Shown: piece after piece, positions 59,005-64,000 of the stretch
How the letters are laid out: every line of letters starts with the position of its first letter
Position numbering within the stretch: the stretch's first letter is position 1
Assembly (NCBI GenBank): GCA_001683735.1
Contig: LUGG01000009.1
Coordinates: 1,736,001 to 1,800,000, forward strand
Reading direction: 5' to 3'
Source: Grifola frondosa
Lineage: Eukaryota > Basidiomycota > Agaricomycetes > Polyporales > Grifolaceae
Length of the DNA: 64,000 bases
Position numbers and translations under genes: made by a program
The notes under the pieces: model-generated
Told to the model about the DNA's origin: nothing
Database searches by the model: none
Seen by the model: the letters and a program-made list of their open reading frames with translations, nothing else

Positions 59005-60637
59005 TTACGATGACGATGACCGAGCGGCATCTGTTCCCGGCGACGGATATCTCGGCGGCTGCACCTCCCATTCCTTCAGAGCCTTTTCGTACCTGTGCCG
59101 CCTGCGGACTATCTTTGGCCAGGAAATGAGCTGAGTTTCCAGCTCAGGCTTTGCCGCGAGTAAACCTTGAACGCTGTCCATGCAAAGGCCCGCGGCTCTC
59201 GTGTGAACCATTTCCCGCAGGTCACTCAACTCCTGCCGCCAACTATTTACCCTCAGCGTCTCCTCCCTATCCACTGCAACATCTCCGCCCGGTATTGAAG
59301 AAGGTCGCCCTGCGACATTTGCGTCCTTCACCTCCGAGTGGATGCACCACATCGGCAATGTCTCCGGCATCCATCCCTCCACAGCCTCAGGCATGTCACC
59401 GCGAAAATGCGCTAACATTGCACCCGGTGCGGCTCGAGGAACCGCGGTTGTGGACGTACCAGCGGTAAATGTCGAGCGGGTCCGTATCTGCATCGGAGAG
59501 GGTGCTCGGCTCATTGTACGGCGTTTCGATTGCCCAAGTCATCGGACGTTGCACAGTCGGCACGGTGCTTGACTGTTGCGGCATATCCTGCATGAGAGGT
59601 TGCAGGAGAGCCGTGGCTCCATGACCGGTGCGCTCTGTGTTTACCAATGATGGCAGATGGGAGACGACTGGGACAGATGGTGGGAAGACTGCTTGCGGCA
59701 GTGGGAGCTGCCCCCATTGCAGCGGCGGCAATGCGTTGCCTGCAGTATCGCCGGTGGCCAGCGGTACCGTGGACGGTGCACGGGATTGAGTGCGAGGGAC
59801 TTCAACATTGGCTTCAGGAGGCTGGCTCATGGGAGTTCCCCATTGGTGGGGAGAGGTGGTGCGCCAATCTGGTCAACATCTCCTGCAGGTGCAGGAGAGT
59901 TGAATTGCACAGGGGAATCGGGACGAATGTCGGGCGATTCGATAAGCCATGTGTTTTGTTTGCCGACTGGGGAGTGTGCCGGTGTGTTACCGGGTGACGG
60001 TGTCTCGAGATTGAATGACCGAACAGGTGCCGTGGTGTGGATCGTTGCCGGGGTATTACCGCGGGATGGAGTTTCAAGGGCAAAGGTCAGGACTGGTTGA
60101 AGACCGTGAATAGGTTCCGGGGTGTTGCCGCGTGACGGTGTCTCCAGATTGAATGACCGAATGCCTTGCATTGGGTCGATGTTTGCCGGAGTGTTGCTGC
60201 GCGATGGTGTCTCGATGGCAAAGGACATGAGTGGTCGAGGGGCATGCATCACGGGCGGGGTGTTGCCGCGAGATGGTGTTTCCAGATTGAACGACCGAGG
60301 TGCATCGACGGTATTCTCGTTTGCCGGACTGTTACCGGGACGGCGTTTCGAGTTGGAAGGACCTGGTGACGTGGGCCGGGTTCTGTATTGCCATTGCGTT
60401 CAGGCGGGACGGTACAGAATGACTATCTACGGTGATCTCGCTAGGCTGTGCCGGAGTCCACTCCATGGCGTCCGACTGGTCTACGTCCATTGGGAGATCT
60501 GTAAACAAATGGTCAGTATACCCATGAGATACGCAAACGTTTGCCGATGTATACTTCGATAAAGCTGCGATACAACAAATAACATAATTGAGGAATTATC
60601 GAAAGCGGCATTTATGAAGAGAATATTTACCGGACAT
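59005..60637 (-). CDS. repeat protein with ETPSRGNTP units
   Basis: Minus strand. The start ATG at 60635..60637 lies in a 7-base first exon (ATGTCCG, donor GTAAAT) spliced to 60498, giving MSDLPMDVDQSDAMEWTPAQ. Then six or more copies of a 20-25 residue unit, core SFNLETPSRGNTP, vary in the linker (PPVMHAPR, ANIDPMQG, EPIHGLQ, ATIHTTAP). Degenerate units follow (TWLIESPDIRPDSP, TWAIETPYNEPS). The C-terminal part is globular-looking and Arg-rich (SWRQELSDLREMVHTRAAGL, SWPKIVRRRHRYEKALKEWE). Frame breaks: GGG at 60337-60339 (GGGG fits) and the junction near 59440-59510, where an intron phase could not be fixed. No family recognised; SP/TP-rich units suggest phosphorylation. Part of the accessory block. 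Confidence 0.6.
59990..60375 (-). repeat. coding tandem repeat, unit about 60-75 bp
   Basis: Six recognisable units starting near 60365, 60300, 60230, 60160, 60090 and 60015 (minus strand), each encoding a variant of SFNLETPSRGNTP plus a variable linker. Confidence 0.75.
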
Positions 60638-60943
60638 TTTGCGACGGGTTTCTGCGGCTATTGGAACGTAAATACCTCAGTTGCGATTTTACAGAGAAGA
60701 GACGACTTGCCTGATGGGTGAGAGGAGGGGGCAAAATTTGAACTTGTTCGGTGGGAGTTTTATGTACCTTCCGACGGAATTTTACGTCAACATGTGATCT
60801 AGATTGATGGGCTAGGGCAAAGAAGTGATCACGTGATCGCTAACCGGCAGTCCTCAAATACCTCTCTCTCAGGCTCTCAGGCCAGTCTGCTTCCTCATTC
60901 CCCCAAGTCCCTCACCTCACTATACCGTTAATCAACTCCCCGC
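60638..60943. promoter_or_regulatory. 305-bp divergent intergenic region
   Basis: Between the divergent repeat-protein gene and the Cys-cluster gene. The right half has a CT-rich leader (CTCTCTCTCAGGCTCTCAGG) before the ATG at 60944. No TATA box recognised. Confidence 0.4.
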
Positions 60944-63441
60944 ATGGCTGCTCCTACTCTGTCTGAAGCGGATGTCCAGCTTGCTCTCACGGCACTCGAC
61001 GTCACCGCGGCACGGCTCTGCGGTGAATATCGATCACCGTCCCGACGTCACTGCCGCCGGCAACGAGGTATTCGTCGCTACTTGGTGGAATCAAGTGGTG
61101 AGCACAATGCATTGCCATTAGTGTGAATTGTCTCATCGGCTCCCAGCAAAGTCTTTATCAGGATGCGGTGAAACTTCGGCGATCCAACAACGTTCTGTGG
61201 TCCTTCCCGCGGATTCTTCTCAGTGCCGTTGCCGAGGGTGGAGATGCCGAGGCGAAGCGTGCTCAGCCAAACATGGACAATCTCCGCAAGGATGACCGCG
61301 GCTGGATCAATACCGCAAGTGGAATAAGGTTGCGAGGGACGATCCGCCGGTAATACATGAGCCAGGTATGCTTCAAGCTTTTTACATGAATTACCTAACC
61401 GGTACATGAAGCGATTACTGTGCCTACACCCGTGCCGACGGTTCCCAAGGATGTTCCTGTGCGCCGGTTACCGCTGACGATCTTGTGCCGCCGGTGTCCA
61501 CAGATGTTCCGGTCTCTACCACAAAGGTTAAGCCTGAAACACTGCCAGAAGTGACCGAGGAAGATAAGCATGCCGCTGCGGCACCCATCGTGGATGTGCC
61601 GATGAGTGGTGTTGTCGCTGAAGCAGGTTTGTATTTATCTATATTTATTTGACTATTGTTACATAAGCTGAGATACCGCTTTACATTTATAGCTGCCAGG
61701 AGTGAAGCATTGAAAACCTTGCGGTTCAAGAAAACGCCGAAGGCGGGCGGTGCAAATGCCGGTGAAAGTACTGGTGTGTACGCGCAATATCCAAGTACCT
61801 GAACTAACATTCCCTCAGAGAAGCCGAAGCTGACATTGAAATTGCCCGCCAAACATGTCCTGGAGGAAACCGCGGAGGAAGAGGTTCAGGTTCAGATCAA
61901 GAAGCCGCGAACGACCGCGGTGAAGCGATCTACCGCCGGCAAACAGGCCACCGGCAAAGGCAAGGAGCCTGAAGATGTCGAGATGGCGATCGAGGATGAT
62001 GAGGACAGTGAGGACGACATGCAGCTGGACAGCGAGGACTTCGACGAGAGTCCGCCACCGAAAAGTATGCATGGTTATTTGGTTTCGATTCCTGCTGACC
62101 GGCATTCTTTGTTCATAGAGGCAAGCAAATCGTCGAAGAAAAAGCCGGCACCGAAGTCGGTCGAAATCATCGAGGAAGACGACGACGCACCGCAGGCACC
62201 CACAGGTCCCAAGACCGGCGATGACACTGTCGAGAGTGTCGAGGAAGAAGAAGATGCCGACGATGACACCGGCCACAAATATACCCCGGAGGACATTTAC
62301 CCGCGGTACGTAGATATAACTGTATTTGCCGCTGCGGTACGCTAACGAGTATCTGTAGGAGAAGACTTGCACGAAATGCCGCAAGGAGGAAAAGGTGGTT
62401 TATTCTCCTGAATACACACGCGACCGCATGCATTGGGTGCCGTGTGGTAAAGCAGGCGTGCAGCCTCACGCCGCGGCCCGACACCGATAATGGCCTCAGC
62501 GCCAAAGACGTTCAATACCTCATGTTTCGCAAAGCCAAGGTGAAGCGCGAGGCGGAGGGCAGATCGCTGCCTAAGCGAGACCTCAAGTTCGAGCTCGGTC
62601 TCCTCACCGAGTTCCAGCGTACCCAGGACCTTGCGAGAAAGCTGCGGGAAAGCAAGGCAGCCCAAGTCGCACCGAAGCCGCCACGAGGTGCCGGTCGCAG
62701 GTCCCGCAAGACCAAGGCCGTGCGGGTTAACACCGGTAAATCGATCGATTTACCTTATTCACCGCGCTCCATTTTTTAGCTTTTGTTCTTATAGGTCACA
62801 CTAAGCCAGACTCAACCGCCGCAGCGACCGGTGATGAATCATCGGCTGCGGTAAAGATTGATCGCGTCACCGGTAAGCAGACCGCAGTCGCACCTCCGCG
62901 GATGCGCTTCGGTCTTCTCGACGCAGATACCGATGTCGACACCCCCACAGGTAGCGAGTCGAATACCGTCGGCACCATGGTCCTCGCTGGCGATTCCCGC
63001 AAAGAGCTGGTGAGAGATGTCGCACGGGAGGCCATGGCATTTTTTGTGGAGGAGTTCAAGGACGTTTTGGCCATGCCGAAGGCGATGCAAGTGATGCAAG
63101 CGATGCACGAGGACCTTAGCGGCCAGTTGGCCCCACTGCGCACCATTCCCGCAGACCTTGAGAAGGTCAGCCAGGGTCAAACGGTCCTTCAAGACTTTTC
63201 GCAGGTGAACAAAGAGATTACCGATATCAAACTCGGTAATCTCGAGACCAGCACCGCATCGTTGGCCGCGGTGACGGAAACGCTACGCCTTGAGCTCCAT
63301 GCACTGAAATTGGCGAAGACTTCGAATACCGTGGAGGATACCGCAGGGATGCCGCAGGCTGTCGTTGAAAAGCCGGGGGAGAGTTCAGGATCTGGACCGC
63401 AGGCAAAGCCGGGGGTTTCTGGTGAAGTGGCAAAGGACTGA
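60944..63441 (+). CDS. Cys-cluster protein with acidic middle and C-terminal coiled coil
   Basis: ATG at 60944 (MAAPTLSEADVQLALTALDV), stop at 63441. Later exons: QYRKWNKVARDDPPVIHEP, EVTEEDKHAAAAPIVDVPMS, KLTLKLPAKHVLEETAEEEV, a very acidic stretch (MAIEDDEDSEDDMQLDSEDF, ESVEEEEDADDDTGHKYTPE), a Cys cluster (TCTKCRKEEK, then CIGCRVVKQACSL), a basic segment (RGAGRRSRKTKAVRV), and a helical C-terminus (VREAMAFFVEEF-like, then KVSQGQTVLQDFSQVNKEIT). The C-x2-C / C-x2-C-x6-C arrangement suggests a zinc-binding module and the charge pattern a nuclear protein; both are inference. At least three frame breaks occur (near 61300, 61465 and 62385). I recognise similar Cys-cluster plus coiled-coil proteins from agaricomycete genomes but no assigned function. 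Confidence 0.58.
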
Positions 63442-63776
63442 TTCTCCAGCTAGTCACACGTGTCGCGGTTTTTGTCTTTGTACGATAGTCGATGTTCGGT
63501 ATATTCGTTTGTCTTGGCTTATGCAATTTGCTTCGGTTATTGGTACCGTCGGTCATACTGCTATGGTAATCATGGTACCGCTGGCCATACTGCTACGGTA
63601 ATCATGTGTGCTTGGTAACTATGTTCTTTTGTAAATGACTTATTGTTTTCCTGACTATTGTTTATCGGAGTTTCAACCTTATTAACCGCAGCTTTTTAAG
63701 TCCAGGTTTTTATCACTACAAAATAGATCATTTTCTTCATTGAAGTATTCCTAATTACCTATCATCCTCTTACACA
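63442..63776. other. intergenic with a 32-bp tandem duplication
   Basis: 3' flank of the Cys-cluster gene and promoter side of the next gene. Otherwise AT-rich. Confidence 0.5.
63542..63605 (+). repeat. 32-bp tandem duplication
   Basis: Two copies (63542-63573, 63574-63605) starting GGTACCG and ending GGTAATCAT, with four mismatches. Confidence 0.85.
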
Positions 63777-64000
63777 ATGTCTACCACAGAAGACCAGTCT
63801 CAAAAATCGAAGGAACTTTATTTCCGTTGTGCCGCTACGGAAATGCAAATTCGGGAATGGCGCATCTGGCATGCGATGAAAGTCTATCCTCAAGATCCCG
63901 ACGAGCTCACGCACCTTCGGTGGTCTCAAGGCCTGCAAAATGAGATGGTAACGGTATTTGCCTATGGTATATCGCGGTGAATGTTCTCATCATGCTGCAG
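63777..64000 (+). CDS. 5' end of a hypothetical gene, cut by the window edge
   Basis: ATG at 63777 after a pyrimidine-rich leader. Reads MSTTEDQSQKSKELYFRCAA, TEMQIREWRIWHAMKVYPQD, PDELTHLRWSQGLQNEM, then a possible donor GTAACG at about 63951; the frame otherwise stops at 63980. No domain visible in this short piece. It shares the CCG/CGG word bias of the accessory block. Confidence 0.4.

Noticed and set aside
47850..64000. Starship-type giant element
   Set aside because: No DUF3435 tyrosine recombinase (captain) was found; the mobility gene here is KDZ and Starships are known from ascomycetes.

Overview
The window is nuclear DNA from a filamentous basidiomycete, most likely an agaricomycete. 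Genes are dense and cut by many 45-70 bp GT-AG introns. The fungal proteins are Atg15, Atg22, Mic60, neutral trehalase, an ABCC transporter and a basidiomycete seven-helix membrane family. The mobile DNA is of types known from this group: KDZ transposase, TET/JBP dioxygenase and a chromodomain Ty3/gypsy element. No organellar or prokaryotic genes were seen.

0-31 kb, core genes with relics. In order: an alpha/beta hydrolase (+), a disordered Ser/Pro/Ala-rich protein (+), a histidine phosphatase (+), a sugar-porter pseudogene (-), a conserved Ser-rich protein (-), then a divergent pair of vacuolar autophagy genes, ATG22-like (-) and ATG15 (+). The ATG pair is separated by about 2.2 kb bounded by a perfect 32-bp inverted repeat. 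Next come a coiled-coil fungal protein (+), MIC60 (-), a seven-helix membrane protein (-) and a small Cys-rich protein (+). At 27.6-29.45 kb lie two gene fragments: an internally deleted eIF2B-epsilon copy (-) and a piece of a Zn2Cys6-type transcription factor (+).

30.4-44.6 kb. An ABCC transporter (-) and neutral trehalase NTH1 (+) diverge from a 1.65-kb intergenic region. They are flanked by two paralogues of one uncharacterised basidiomycete family in inverted orientation (30.4-31.6 kb + and 43.4-44.6 kb -).

45.2-64 kb, mobile and accessory block. A 5'-truncated Ty3/gypsy polyprotein (integrase plus chromodomain, -) abuts about 16 kb of distinct composition, in which CpG occurs mainly inside CCG/CGG. 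This block carries an intact eight-exon KDZ transposase with a CxC2 cysteine cluster (-). Eighty bases upstream lies a TET/JBP-type 2-oxoglutarate/Fe(II) dioxygenase (-), predicted to oxidise 5-methylpyrimidines in DNA. Around them are accessory genes: a 251-aa orphan, an HMG-box-like protein, a repeat protein with ETPSRGNTP units, and a Cys-cluster/coiled-coil protein with an acidic middle. I read this as a KDZ transposon neighbourhood that carries, or lies beside, its own epigenetic modifier. This is the most interesting part of the window.

A caution for the whole window. At least ten otherwise well-preserved reading frames lose frame at a mononucleotide run that is one base short (ATG22, ATG15, both ABC nucleotide-binding domains, NTH1, TET/JBP and others). 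This looks like homopolymer error in the assembly rather than mass pseudogenisation. The sugar porter and the two fragments at 27.6-29.45 kb have lesions that this cannot explain.
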